From positions 1,798,001-1,862,000 of the forward strand of contig NZ_CABFVU010000001.1 of assembly GCF_902150045.1 (NCBI RefSeq): a stretch of 64,000 nucleotides of DNA, written 5' to 3'. Shown here piece by piece: positions 34,429 to 42,313 of this stretch (positions are counted from its first letter, which is position 1; the number at the start of each line of letters is the position of its first letter). Source of the DNA: Chitinophaga polysaccharea. GTDB taxonomy: Bacteria > Bacteroidota > Bacteroidia > Chitinophagales > Chitinophagaceae. Both the position numbers and the translations under genes were made by a program. The notes below the pieces were generated by a model, which did not search any database, had not been told where the DNA came from, and saw only the letters and a list, made by a program, of their open reading frames with translations.

Positions 34429-35514
34429 TTAATAAGTTTGCATCTGGTGATCAATAGCACTGGCCCAGGCATGGATACCGCCTTCTATGTTGTATACGCG
34501 GTTGTAGCCTAATTCTGTTAACCGCTGCGCTACTGCACGGCTTCGCATACCATGATGACAAAGCACCGCCACCGGTACATCGTCCGGGATGGCAGCTACC
34601 TGCTGTAACACCTGCCCCATGGGGATATGCACGGATCTGGGGATATGGCAGATCTCCCATTCATCATCTTCTCTCACATCCAGTAACATAAAAGGCAGGT
34701 CACGTTGTAACCAGTCGTTTAACTGCTGTACAGACAATGACTGTACCCCTTCCTGTTCACAAACCGTTTGCTGGTAGTTCTCCTGCAGGGCAGTGATTTG
34801 CCGGTTGGCCGCTACCGGGGTGATGTTAAAAGTAAGATGGGTATTGTTCAGGGTGTCAATCGTCATCAACTGGTTGCGCAGCGGAGTACCTATACCGGTA
34901 ATTACTTTCACGGTTTCATTGGCCATATAACATCCAATGATACCAGGCAATACACCCAACACGCCAATGTCATTACAGTTGAGCATTTCCCCGCTTTCCG
35001 GTGCTTCAGGGAAAATACAACGGTAAGTGGCGCCTTCCTGGTAATTGAATACGCTCAGCTGCCCTTCGTATTTATAGATAGCTCCATACACCAGCGGTTT
35101 GCCGGTAATTACACAGGCATCGTTCACCAGGTAGCGGGTACCGAAGTTATCCGAACCATCTACAATTACATCATATTTACTGAAAAGTTCCAGGGCATTA
35201 TCAGTGGTGAGCCAGGTATCGTGCAGGATATGGGTTACTTCCGGGTTCAGCTCCTGCAGCCGCTTTACGGCCTGTTCAATTTTGGGCATGCCCTGATCCG
35301 CAGTGGTATACAGTACCTGCCGCTGCAGGTTGGTGATGGAAATAACATCATGTTCCACGATGCCGATAGTCCCGATCCCCATTGCGGTGAGGTATTGCAA
35401 TACCGGCACCCCGAGGCCGCCGGCGCCAATTACCAGCACTTTTGCCTGCTGCAGTAATGCCTGTTTTGCGGGGCCAAATCCTTCCAATCTCGTTTGCCTG
35501 TCATATCTGTCCAT
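34429..35514 (-). CDS. moeB: MoeB/ThiF-type adenylyltransferase fused to rhodanese
   Basis: A 361-residue two-domain protein. Residues about 1-245 are a ThiF/MoeB E1-like domain with the nucleotide motif GAGGLGVPVLQYL, the RQVLY arginine segment and DGSDNFGTRYLVND. Residues about 265-355 are a rhodanese domain (MLLDVREDDEWEICHIP) with the persulfide cysteine in CHHGMRS. It should adenylate MoaD and pass sulfur to it. The zinc tetracysteine usual in MoeB is degenerate: only the single Cys of TYRC remains at the first pair and no CxxC is seen at the second. It is co-transcribed with the TSUP permease. Confidence 0.9.
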   Translation of the reverse strand: MDRYDRQTRLEGFGPAKQALLQQAKVLVIGAGGLGVPVLQYLTAMGIGTIGIVEHDVISITNLQRQVLYTTADQGMPKIEQAVKRLQELNPEVTHILHDTWLTTDNALELFSKYDVIVDGSDNFGTRYLVNDACVITGKPLVYGAIYKYEGQLSVFNYQEGATYRCIFPEAPESGEMLNCNDIGVLGVLPGIIGCYMANETVKVITGIGTPLRNQLMTIDTLNNTHLTFNITPVAANRQITALQENYQQTVCEQEGVQSLSVQQLNDWLQRDLPFMLLDVREDDEWEICHIPRSVHIPMGQVLQQVAAIPDDVPVAVLCHHGMRSRAVAQRLTELGYNRVYNIEGGIHAWASAIDHQMQTY

Positions 35515-35702
35515 ACTGCTTCATTTAAGACCCTAAATTTAATTGTATTCGGGAGAATTTTTTATAATGATTGTAGCGGAGGCTGATCTCCTGATCCGCA
35601 ATATCAGCCGCTGAAGGCGCTCAGGTGCCGCTCTGCGGATAATTGCAACAGGATACTGGTACACAGATTGAAATAAAGTCTACCGCTAAATTACCATCAC
35701 AA

Positions 35703-35744
35703 CAAAAAGCGGCAAAACCAATCCGCCGGTTTTGCCGCTTTTTG
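35703..35744. terminator. Two-way terminator with 17-bp stem
   Basis: CAAAAAGCGGCAAAACC (35703-35719) pairs perfectly with its complement at 35728-35744 around an 8-nt loop. T runs exist on both strands. The only transcript arriving here is that of the GNAT gene on the minus strand, so it would end about 280 nt after that stop codon. Confidence 0.85.
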
Positions 35745-35844
35745 CCGGATTTCATAGGAATGGCAGTGGAAACCTATTTCAGGACCTGTGTATCCTAGGT
35801 GCATGCACTAAGCATTGAAAGTGCATTATTAATTCGTGTTGACC

Positions 35845-35934
35845 GTATGAAGAGTGTATGAGGACTACATAAAGACTATATGGTGAGTACTACACATAGG
35901 CGACTCCTAAGCAACTGAGAAGTATGCGAGAAGC
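35845..35934. repeat. Degenerate 11-bp tandem array
   Basis: Consecutive units read GTATGAAGAGT, GTATGAGGACT, ACATAAAGACT, ATATGGTGAGT (35845-35888). After an irregular 24-nt stretch come AACTGAGAAGT and ATGCGAGAAGC (35913-35934). The spacing is exactly 11 bp in the first four units. It lies downstream of the GNAT gene. Confidence 0.6.
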
Positions 35935-36020
35935 ATCTATGATCCCATTCATGCCTTCACCGGACAATAATAACTATTTTTTTAAGAGGGGCCTGTCAAA
36001 AGTAAATGAAGGCTTTGAGT

Positions 36021-36572
36021 TTAGCGTTTCAGCTCCAGGTACATGGTTACCAGGTCTACATAACTACCATTTTTCTGCAGAATAGCATTTGGCAGACGCC
36101 CGCATTCCATAAAGCCAAAATTGCGGTACAGTTGCATCGCTTTTTCATTGGTAGAAAAAACATGCAGGTATACCATCCGCAGGTTACTGCGCGATTCAGC
36201 CCAGCGTAGCATGGCCGTGAGCAGGCGGCGGCCGATGCCCATGTTATTCCATTGCTTTTCAACGGCAATGCCTATTTCTGCGGTATGTGCTTTTTTATAC
36301 AACCCACTATGGTTCACATTAATGGAACCAATGATCTGGCCTTGTACTACGGCCACCAGCAAAAGTTGATTGGGATTATCGAGATATGAATGGATATAAT
36401 CCTCTTCTGAAGCAATATCCAGCTCCATCGACTCACTGCGGGTAAAGAGCAGGTAGTCTGTTTCCCGCGTCAGGCGCTGGAAACTGGCCAGCAAACCAGC
36501 TGCATCGTTATGTTCAGGTGGACGAATGATGAGTTCGTCGCCGGTGGGCAGGAAATGTTTCATAAGGAGCAT
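36021..36572 (-). CDS. GNAT-family N-acetyltransferase
   Basis: A 183-residue acetyl-CoA-dependent acetyltransferase. The fold is recognisable by the LLVAVVQGQIIGSINV strand pair (about 90-105), the acetyl-CoA-binding loop EKQWNNMGIGRRLL (about 127-140, Q/R-x-x-G-x-G/A type) and the C-terminal VFSTNEKAMQLYRNFGFME (about 155-173). The substrate may be a protein N-terminus, an amine or an antibiotic; sequence does not decide. An ATG at 36563 is an alternative start (MKHFLPTGDEL). It lies downstream of serS on the same strand with a 122-bp gap that contains an imperfect inverted repeat. Confidence 0.88.
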   Translation of the reverse strand: MLLMKHFLPTGDELIIRPPEHNDAAGLLASFQRLTRETDYLLFTRSESMELDIASEEDYIHSYLDNPNQLLLVAVVQGQIIGSINVNHSGLYKKAHTAEIGIAVEKQWNNMGIGRRLLTAMLRWAESRSNLRMVYLHVFSTNEKAMQLYRNFGFMECGRLPNAILQKNGSYVDLVTMYLELKR

Positions 36573-36600
36573 TGGCAGTGGAAATTACGAATTCCAAACG

Positions 36601-36673
36601 ACGAATGACGGATTTGCGGCAGATGTCAGCGGATATTATTCCCTGAGCATCTTTACGCGAACCCGTCATCCGT
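36601..36673. repeat. Imperfect 18-bp inverted repeat between serS and the GNAT gene
   Basis: ACGAATGACGGATTTGCG (36601-36618) is matched, 15 of 18, by the reverse complement of 36656-36673. The spacer is 37 nt. It could fold in the serS transcript tail. Confidence 0.55.
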
Positions 36674-36694
36674 TAAAAGATTATCCCCAATAGG

Positions 36695-37963
36695 TTATAT
36701 CATGTGGCTGCCGAAGTAGCTCTGCAACACGGTTGGTATCCTTATGCCTTCAACTGTCTGGTTGTTTTCCAGCAGGCAGGCCAGGATGCGCGGCAACGCC
36801 AGGGAGCTTCCATTCAGAGAATGCAGCAACTGCGGCTTACCATTATTTTCCTTGAACCGTATTTTCATACGGTGGGTTTGATAGGCTTCAAAGTTACTCA
36901 CAGAGCTCACCTCCAGCCATTTCTGCTGGGCGGCGCTATATACTTCGAAATCATAGGTAATGGCAGATGTAAAGCCCATATCGCCGGCGCATAAACGAAG
37001 AATGCGGTAAGGCAGCTCCAGCTGGTTCAGCAAGGCTTCCACATGTGCTACCATTTCATCCAGCGCTTCGTAAGACTTATCGGGATGTACCAGCTGAACA
37101 ATTTCCACTTTATCGAACTGGTGAACGCGGTTGAGCCCACGCACATCCTTGCCATAGGAACCCGCTTCACGGCGGAAACAGGGCGTATAAGCCGTCATCT
37201 TCACCGGCAGGTCGGTATCTTTCAGGATCTCATCGCGGTAAATATTGGTTACCGGTACTTCTGCAGTTGGGATGAGATAGTAATTATCTGCCGTGGCATG
37301 ATACATCTGGCCCTCTTTGTCCGGCAGCTGACCGGTACCATAGGCAGATGCTTCATTTACCAGGTAAGGCGGCGCATACTCGGTATAACCATTGATGGTA
37401 TTGTAATCCAGGAAATACTGTATCAGGGCGCGTTGTAACCGGGCGCCCCTGTTCTTGAAAACAGGAAAGCCGCTGCCGGTAATTTTGTTACCCAGTTCAA
37501 AGTCGATAAGGTCGTACTGTTTAGCTAAATCCCAGTGGGGAACAGCGCCTGCATACAGGTCAGGAATTTTACCTCCTTTGCGCACTTCCACGTTTTCTTC
37601 CGGTGTTTTTCCGGCAGGCACCTGGGCGGATGGGAGATTGGGAAGCTTTACGAGGGCATCCTGCAATGCTTTTTCAGTGGCATTCAGCTCTTCATTCACA
37701 GGGCCGAGGCGGTCTTTCAATGCCGCTACAGCAGCGCGCTGCGCTTCTCCTTCTTCCTTTTTGCCCTGGGCCATCAGCTTACCTATTTCTTTGGATAAAC
37801 TATTTACCTGGGCCTGTGTTTCATCGTATTCAAGGGTTAATTTCTTACGCTTGTCGTCCAGCGCCAGCACTTCTTCCACTACCTCCAGTTCCTTGAAATT
37901 CTTAAATGCCAGCCGCTCTAAAACAAATTCTTTATTTTGACGTATAAACGGTACTTGTAACAT
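36695..37963 (-). CDS. serS: Serine--tRNA ligase
   Basis: A 422-residue class II aminoacyl-tRNA synthetase. The N-terminal arm that grips tRNA-Ser is the long coiled coil at about 25-105, with charged heptads (LDDKRKKLTLEYDETQ). The catalytic domain shows motif 2 (TPCFRREAGSYGKDVRGL, about 265-282) and motif 3 (NGSSLALPRILACLLEN, about 385-401). I use the ATG at 37963 (MLQVPFIRQN); the frame stays open to a TTG at 37987, but that TTG lies within a TATATTTG promoter word. nadE ends 39 bp upstream on the same strand. Confidence 0.97.
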   Translation of the reverse strand: MLQVPFIRQNKEFVLERLAFKNFKELEVVEEVLALDDKRKKLTLEYDETQAQVNSLSKEIGKLMAQGKKEEGEAQRAAVAALKDRLGPVNEELNATEKALQDALVKLPNLPSAQVPAGKTPEENVEVRKGGKIPDLYAGAVPHWDLAKQYDLIDFELGNKITGSGFPVFKNRGARLQRALIQYFLDYNTINGYTEYAPPYLVNEASAYGTGQLPDKEGQMYHATADNYYLIPTAEVPVTNIYRDEILKDTDLPVKMTAYTPCFRREAGSYGKDVRGLNRVHQFDKVEIVQLVHPDKSYEALDEMVAHVEALLNQLELPYRILRLCAGDMGFTSAITYDFEVYSAAQQKWLEVSSVSNFEAYQTHRMKIRFKENNGKPQLLHSLNGSSLALPRILACLLENNQTVEGIRIPTVLQSYFGSHMI

Positions 37964-37984
37964 GATTGTATGATCAGATTTTTG

Positions 37985-37992
37985 CAAATATA
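37985..37992 (-). promoter_or_regulatory. Candidate -7 element for serS
   Basis: The minus strand reads TATATTTG, an exact TAnnTTTG match 21 nt before the serS ATG. It lies in the 39-bp gap after nadE. No -33 TTTG is seen. Confidence 0.45.
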
Positions 37993-38002
37993 TTAAAATA
38001 GC

Positions 38003-39670
38003 TTAACTCAGGTACTTCCCTACAATGGGCACTCTGCGGCCTACACCAAAGGCTTTGGACGAGACCCGTATAATAGGGCAGAATTGATTTCTCTTGTATT
38101 CATTGGTGTTCACCATCTTTAAGGCCCGCGAAACCAAAGCGGCATCAAAGCCCTGAGCTACTATTTCACGCGGCCCCTGGCGGCGCTCTATGTACTGGTA
38201 CAGGATCCTGTCGAGAATTGCATAATCCGGCAGGCTGTCGCTGTCTTTCTGATCCGGCCGCAGCTCTGCAGAAGGCGCCTTGTCAATAATATTTACCGGT
38301 ATGATCTCTTTCTCCCGGTTGATATACCTTGCCAGGGAATATACCTGCATCTTGTACACATCTCCCAAAACACTCAATCCGCCTGCCATATCACCGTATA
38401 AGGTACCATAGCCGGTGGATAGTTCACTTTTGTTGGATGTATTGAGCAGGATATAACCAAACTTGTTGGATAGTCCCATCAGCAGGTTGCCCCGTATGCG
38501 CGACTGCGTATTCTCCTCTGCCACGTTGAAGGGCAATCCTTTGAAATAAGGCTCCAGCGTGTCCAGGAAGGTTTCATAAATGTTGTTGATACGGATAATA
38601 TCATAGGGATTGTCCAGGTTTTCGGACAAGGCCACGGCATCATCTACAGAGTGACTGGTAGAGTAGGGAGAAGGCATCAGGATAGCCCGTACGTTTTCCT
38701 TACCCAGCGCATCGCAGGCAATAGCCAGTGTTACGGCGCTGTCGATACCGCCTGAAGATCCCAGGATGGCTTTTGTAAAACCCATCTTCCCGAAATAATC
38801 CTTAATACCAAGTACCAGCGCATCGTAGATCCTGTCTATATTATGATCAAACACCAGTTCAGTGAGCGGCGTAAAAACAGCGGGCTTCACCGGTGGAAGA
38901 TCCTTACCGGTAAGCTTTTCCAGCTCTATGCCACCCATTGCTTCTTCAAAATAGGGAAGCTCCTTCACAATGTTACCCTGCGCATCATAGATGAGAGAAC
39001 CTCCGTCAAACACAATCTCCGTCTGGGATCCCACGGTATTACAGTAATACATCGGGATCTTGTATTTCAGTACATTCGAAAGAATGATCTCTTTGCGGTC
39101 TTCATCATGATCATAATCAAACGGGGACGCAGAGAGATTGATCATCACATCCGGCTCCTGGGCAATCAGCTGGTCCATCGGGCAAACACGGTACAGGGGA
39201 TTATCTCCCAGGTTCCAGATATCTTCACAAATGGTTACCGCCAGCTTCTTTCCTTTAAACGGGATAACATTCCATTCGATAGATGGCTCAAAATACCGGT
39301 ACTCATCAAATACATCGTAGGTAGGCAGCAGGGTTTTATGTACCACCTGTTTTACTTCTCCCTCATATAAAAACCAGGCAGCGTTAAACAGGTCTTTTCC
39401 TTCGCGCTGGGGGTTACGGGCCGGGCCTCCCACCAATACTGCAATATCTTTGGTATGCGCTTTTATAACGTCTATCGCATGATAGCTCTGCGCAATAAAA
39501 TCTTCAAATTCCAGGAAATCGCGGGGGGGATAACCGCATACGCACAATTCTGAAAACACCACCAGGTCTGCCCCCTGGGCTTTTGCGGCATGAATACCAT
39601 CAATGATCTTCGCTATATTCTTTTCAAAATTGCCGATATGATAATTCTGCTGTGCCAGTATAATATTCAT
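38003..39670 (-). CDS. nadE: Glutamine-dependent NAD+ synthetase
   Basis: A 555-residue two-domain enzyme. The N-terminal nitrilase-like glutaminase (about 1-245) has its catalytic triad in FSELCVCGY (Glu), HKTLLPTY (Lys) and TICEDIWN (Cys). The C-terminal synthetase (about 275-550) has the ATP pyrophosphatase loop GSSGGIDSAVTLA and STSNKSEL-type serine/threonine stretch (NTSNKSELSTGYGT). It amidates deamido-NAD+ using glutamine. The small porin-like gene lies upstream with a 24-bp gap, so the two are likely co-transcribed, and gldB lies just beyond it in the opposite direction. Confidence 0.97.
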   Translation of the reverse strand: MNIILAQQNYHIGNFEKNIAKIIDGIHAAKAQGADLVVFSELCVCGYPPRDFLEFEDFIAQSYHAIDVIKAHTKDIAVLVGGPARNPQREGKDLFNAAWFLYEGEVKQVVHKTLLPTYDVFDEYRYFEPSIEWNVIPFKGKKLAVTICEDIWNLGDNPLYRVCPMDQLIAQEPDVMINLSASPFDYDHDEDRKEIILSNVLKYKIPMYYCNTVGSQTEIVFDGGSLIYDAQGNIVKELPYFEEAMGGIELEKLTGKDLPPVKPAVFTPLTELVFDHNIDRIYDALVLGIKDYFGKMGFTKAILGSSGGIDSAVTLAIACDALGKENVRAILMPSPYSTSHSVDDAVALSENLDNPYDIIRINNIYETFLDTLEPYFKGLPFNVAEENTQSRIRGNLLMGLSNKFGYILLNTSNKSELSTGYGTLYGDMAGGLSVLGDVYKMQVYSLARYINREKEIIPVNIIDKAPSAELRPDQKDSDSLPDYAILDRILYQYIERRQGPREIVAQGFDAALVSRALKMVNTNEYKRNQFCPIIRVSSKAFGVGRRVPIVGKYLS

Positions 39671-39694
39671 GATAAAAAGATATTCAGGTCAAAA

Positions 39695-40384
39695 CTAAAA
39701 GAATACGCCCAGCCGGAGCGCAAAGCTGTTCATATTTACCCGCCCGTCGTCCCATTTGCCATTGCGGGTCACATCCACAAAACCGTTCTGGTAGGTAATC
39801 CCGGCTGTTCCGGTAAGATTGGCGCCCAGTGGGTATTCTACTCCTGCTCCCAATAACATCCCGATGTTGATACGGTTCATTTCCGGTAAGATATTCACCT
39901 TATCATAGGTTTGCCCCATTGACACTACATCCGCACGGCCGGTTATAGGGAAATCGAGATAGGTACCAAACTGGCCCCAGAAACCAACACCACCCTCATC
40001 GGCTGAAGCGGTTTTCAGCTTCAATGCCAGTGGTATTTCTATATAGGTGAGCTTCATATTATATTCAGCAGGATTGGCTTTATAATCGCTTAAACCCTTA
40101 CCCGCATCATATTTCAGCTTACTGCCGGCCAGTAGTACCTGGAACCCCGACGAAAATGCGTAAGTGCCTTGTTCATTCAGCTTAAAATCGGCCATCAGAC
40201 CGAAGTTCAGCCCGGCTTTGGCGCTGTTCCTGTTTACCCCCGATTCCTGTGGCTTCAGGATGGAAACCATCGGGCTCACGGTGAACCCAAGCTTCACTTT
40301 ATCCCTGAAAGAATTACCGCCATATTGAGCCATTCCTGCTTTCGCTACTCCTATTATCGCCAATAAAAAGATGATCTTCTTCAT
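39695..40384 (-). CDS. Small outer-membrane beta-barrel protein, PorT-like
   Basis: A 229-residue exported protein with a signal peptide cut after AGMAQ (about residue 20). A run of amphipathic strands rich in Tyr, Gly and Phe follows, ending FALRLGVFF, a typical outer-membrane barrel terminus. It resembles the short barrels annotated as porin family or PorT in Bacteroidota; PorT itself is part of the type IX secretion system. I cannot decide whether this is PorT or another barrel. It sits next to gldB and upstream of nadE on the same strand as nadE. Confidence 0.78.
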   Translation of the reverse strand: MKKIIFLLAIIGVAKAGMAQYGGNSFRDKVKLGFTVSPMVSILKPQESGVNRNSAKAGLNFGLMADFKLNEQGTYAFSSGFQVLLAGSKLKYDAGKGLSDYKANPAEYNMKLTYIEIPLALKLKTASADEGGVGFWGQFGTYLDFPITGRADVVSMGQTYDKVNILPEMNRINIGMLLGAGVEYPLGANLTGTAGITYQNGFVDVTRNGKWDDGRVNMNSFALRLGVFF

Positions 40385-40416
40385 AGATGATGCTAATTCT
40401 TAATTTTTTATAATAC

Positions 40417-40439
40417 AAGGTAAATAATAATTTTACCTT
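40417..40439. promoter_or_regulatory. 8-bp inverted repeat in the gldB/barrel divergent promoter region
   Basis: AAGGTAAA (40417-40424) and TTTACCTT (40432-40439) are perfect complements with a 7-nt spacer. They overlap TAATTTTA (40428-40435), one mismatch from a -7 word for gldB, so they could be an operator. Confidence 0.4.
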
Positions 40440-40457
40440 AGATGAGTTTTAAGAGCG

Positions 40458-41492
40458 ATGCAAAGTTACATTAATAAATATACCCTGCTGATAAGTTGCG
40501 TGGTAGCCTTACTGGGTACCGTTGCCTGCAATTCCGGCAATAAAGCGCCGGATGTAAGTCATATAGCCATGAACGTTAGTTTATCGCGTTTCGACTCCGC
40601 CCTGTTCACTATTGATACCAACAATATACAACCCGGACTGGCAAAGCTGCATGCCGAATACCCTGTGTTCCTGCCCCTGTATATTACGGATATCCTGAAC
40701 CTGGGCGCCTATTCCGACAGCAACGCAGCAGTACAGCAACAACTGCACCTGTTTTTAACCACTCCCGATTTCCGGCAGCTGGAAAAATCGGTGGCGGCGA
40801 AATATGGCAGCAACTCTACCCTGAAAGCAGACCTGGAGCAATGCTTCCGGTATATCAAATACTACATTCCATCTTTTCATCCGCCCAGGGTGGTCACTTT
40901 TATTTCCGGTATCGCCAACTACGGCGCCATCACCGTGGACTCTATACTGGGCATTGGGCTGGATATGTATATGGGAGAAGACTTTCCGCCCTATGCCCAG
41001 ATCCCCGACTACCCGGATTATATGATCCATCGCTTTGCCCCCCAGTATATTACCACCAATTGTATGCAGGTGATCCAGCAGCAGCTGTATCCGCCGGCGC
41101 GTAAAAACGGTAACCTGCTGGAACAGATGATGGAAGCAGGGAAACAGCAATATTTCCTGGATAAGGTATTGCCGGAAACACCGGATACTATCAAACTGGG
41201 CTATACGAAAAGCCAGCTGGACTGGTGCCTGGAAAACGAGCGGATGATCTGGCAGTTTTTTGTGCAAAATAACCTCGTATACTCCAGCGACTGGCAGCAG
41301 ATCAATCATTTTGTGGGCGATGGGCCGTCTACACAGGGAATGCCCGAGGGCGCCCCGGGTAAAATTGCCAATTTTGTGGGCTGGCAGATCATAAAAAAGT
41401 ATATGAGTGAGCACAAGGATATGACCTTGCAGCAATTAATGGAATCCAAAAACGTGACGGAGATCTTCAAAGCCTCGAAGTACAGGCCCTGA
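40458..41492 (+). CDS. gldB: Gliding motility lipoprotein GldB
   Basis: A 344-residue lipoprotein required for gliding in Flavobacterium. The signal peptide ends in the lipobox T-V-A-C (Cys near residue 24). Family segments include the RFDSALF start, the HAEYPVFLPLYI stretch and the very characteristic DGPSTQGMPEGAPGKIANFVG near 290-310, followed by VGWQIIKKYM. It should sit on the periplasmic side of an envelope membrane. In Flavobacterium gldC follows gldB; here apaG lies downstream in the opposite direction and no gldC is present. The neighbouring nadE is on the other side, behind the barrel gene. Confidence 0.92.
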   Translation: MQSYINKYTLLISCVVALLGTVACNSGNKAPDVSHIAMNVSLSRFDSALFTIDTNNIQPGLAKLHAEYPVFLPLYITDILNLGAYSDSNAAVQQQLHLFLTTPDFRQLEKSVAAKYGSNSTLKADLEQCFRYIKYYIPSFHPPRVVTFISGIANYGAITVDSILGIGLDMYMGEDFPPYAQIPDYPDYMIHRFAPQYITTNCMQVIQQQLYPPARKNGNLLEQMMEAGKQQYFLDKVLPETPDTIKLGYTKSQLDWCLENERMIWQFFVQNNLVYSSDWQQINHFVGDGPSTQGMPEGAPGKIANFVGWQIIKKYMSEHKDMTLQQLMESKNVTEIFKASKYRP

Positions 41493-41527
41493 GAACAGAG
41501 AGTTACAGGTTAAACGAATACGGGGAA

Positions 41528-41914
41528 TTAGTTCAGCTTAAAGGGAACAACCATCTGGAATTCGGGAATTTTTACTTCCAGTATTTTCTTGTCCAGTTGG
41601 TTTTCCATTTGATAAGTACCGTACATCTTGCCGATCTCAGTCCGGAGATTGGATCCCGAGACGTACTGGTAAGTTTCACCTGGCGCCAGCAGTGGTTGAA
41701 CACCTACAACACCTTCTCCCTCTACTTCACGGTGTGTGCCATTGGAATCAATAATGTACCAGTGACGGCGAAGCAGTTTGATGGGGAAAATATTGTTGTT
41801 CTCAATGGTAATACGGTAAGCAAACATGAATTCGCTTCCAATAGGATTTGAATAATCCGGCTGGTAGAATGTCTCCACGCTGATGGTGATGCCCTCTGTT
41901 ACCTTCTTAACCAT
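41528..41914 (-). CDS. apaG: ApaG family protein
   Basis: A 128-residue single-domain beta-sandwich protein (ApaG/DUF525). Family marks are the AYRITIENNN strand, LLRRHWYIIDSNG (about 45-57), VEGEGVVGVQPLLAPGE (about 62-78) and the GTYQMEN segment near 100. The domain is fibronectin type III-like. The older name cobalt/magnesium efflux protein rests on an E. coli phenotype; the molecular role is unsettled. It is convergent with gldB with 35 bp between stops. Confidence 0.94.
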   Translation of the reverse strand: MVKKVTEGITISVETFYQPDYSNPIGSEFMFAYRITIENNNIFPIKLLRRHWYIIDSNGTHREVEGEGVVGVQPLLAPGETYQYVSGSNLRTEIGKMYGTYQMENQLDKKILEVKIPEFQMVVPFKLN

Positions 41915-41986
41915 AAAATCAACCTTTAACGTAAAAATAAGAAAAATAAAACCAGCGGCTGGAAAAATTCTGACTTTAACGATTCT

Positions 41987-42313
41987 TTAGACTATTTCAA
42001 TATCGCTGAGGATGTCCGGATCCTCCTCTGAAGCCCTGGCAGCCACCTCTAAAGTATTGTTATAGTAGCCTCTGCGCAGGTATTCAGACAGATATCTCCA
42101 TAAAAAACCAAAAAAGCCCAGATGCTGGTATTGTTTGATATGACAAGCTTCATGCCGCATCCAGGCTGTATCCGTTAAAAAGCGTTCCCGGGACGCTCCA
42201 TGCAGGTGTATGGTGCGTCCCAGGACCATGGCCACAGACTGCACCCGCATAAAGCGGGCGGCTATTTTGGCTAACCATGAATTTTCACGTATGCGGCATT
42301 TTATTTTTTCCAA
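41987..42313 (-). CDS. Small HExxH protein, DUF4157-like
   Basis: A 108-residue basic protein without signal peptide. The motif H-E-A-C-H (about 53-57, in WMRHEACHIKQYQHLG) is a minimal zinc-protease HExxH signature, and the flanks (VLGRTIHLHGASRERFL before, FLWRYLSEYLRRGYYNN after) match the short DUF4157-type proteins of Bacteroidota as I remember them. It overlaps the end of the DUF5777 gene by 13 bp, so it is the last gene of that operon. Proteolytic activity is possible but not shown. Confidence 0.75.
   Translation of the reverse strand: MEKIKCRIRENSWLAKIAARFMRVQSVAMVLGRTIHLHGASRERFLTDTAWMRHEACHIKQYQHLGFFGFLWRYLSEYLRRGYYNNTLEVAARASEEDPDILSDIEIV

Larger units (their letters stand above)
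35515..36020. other. 505-bp intergenic region
   Basis: No credible gene. It holds the promoter side of the MoeB-rhodanese gene (left), a strong two-way terminator at 35703-35744, and a degenerate 11-bp array at about 35845-35934. The right end reaches the stop of the GNAT gene. The middle part (35745-35840) shows no recognisable structure. Confidence 0.7.

Noticed and set aside
35845..35940. CRISPR array
   Set aside because: Units are 11 bp, degenerate and contiguous, without unique spacers, and no cas genes are present.
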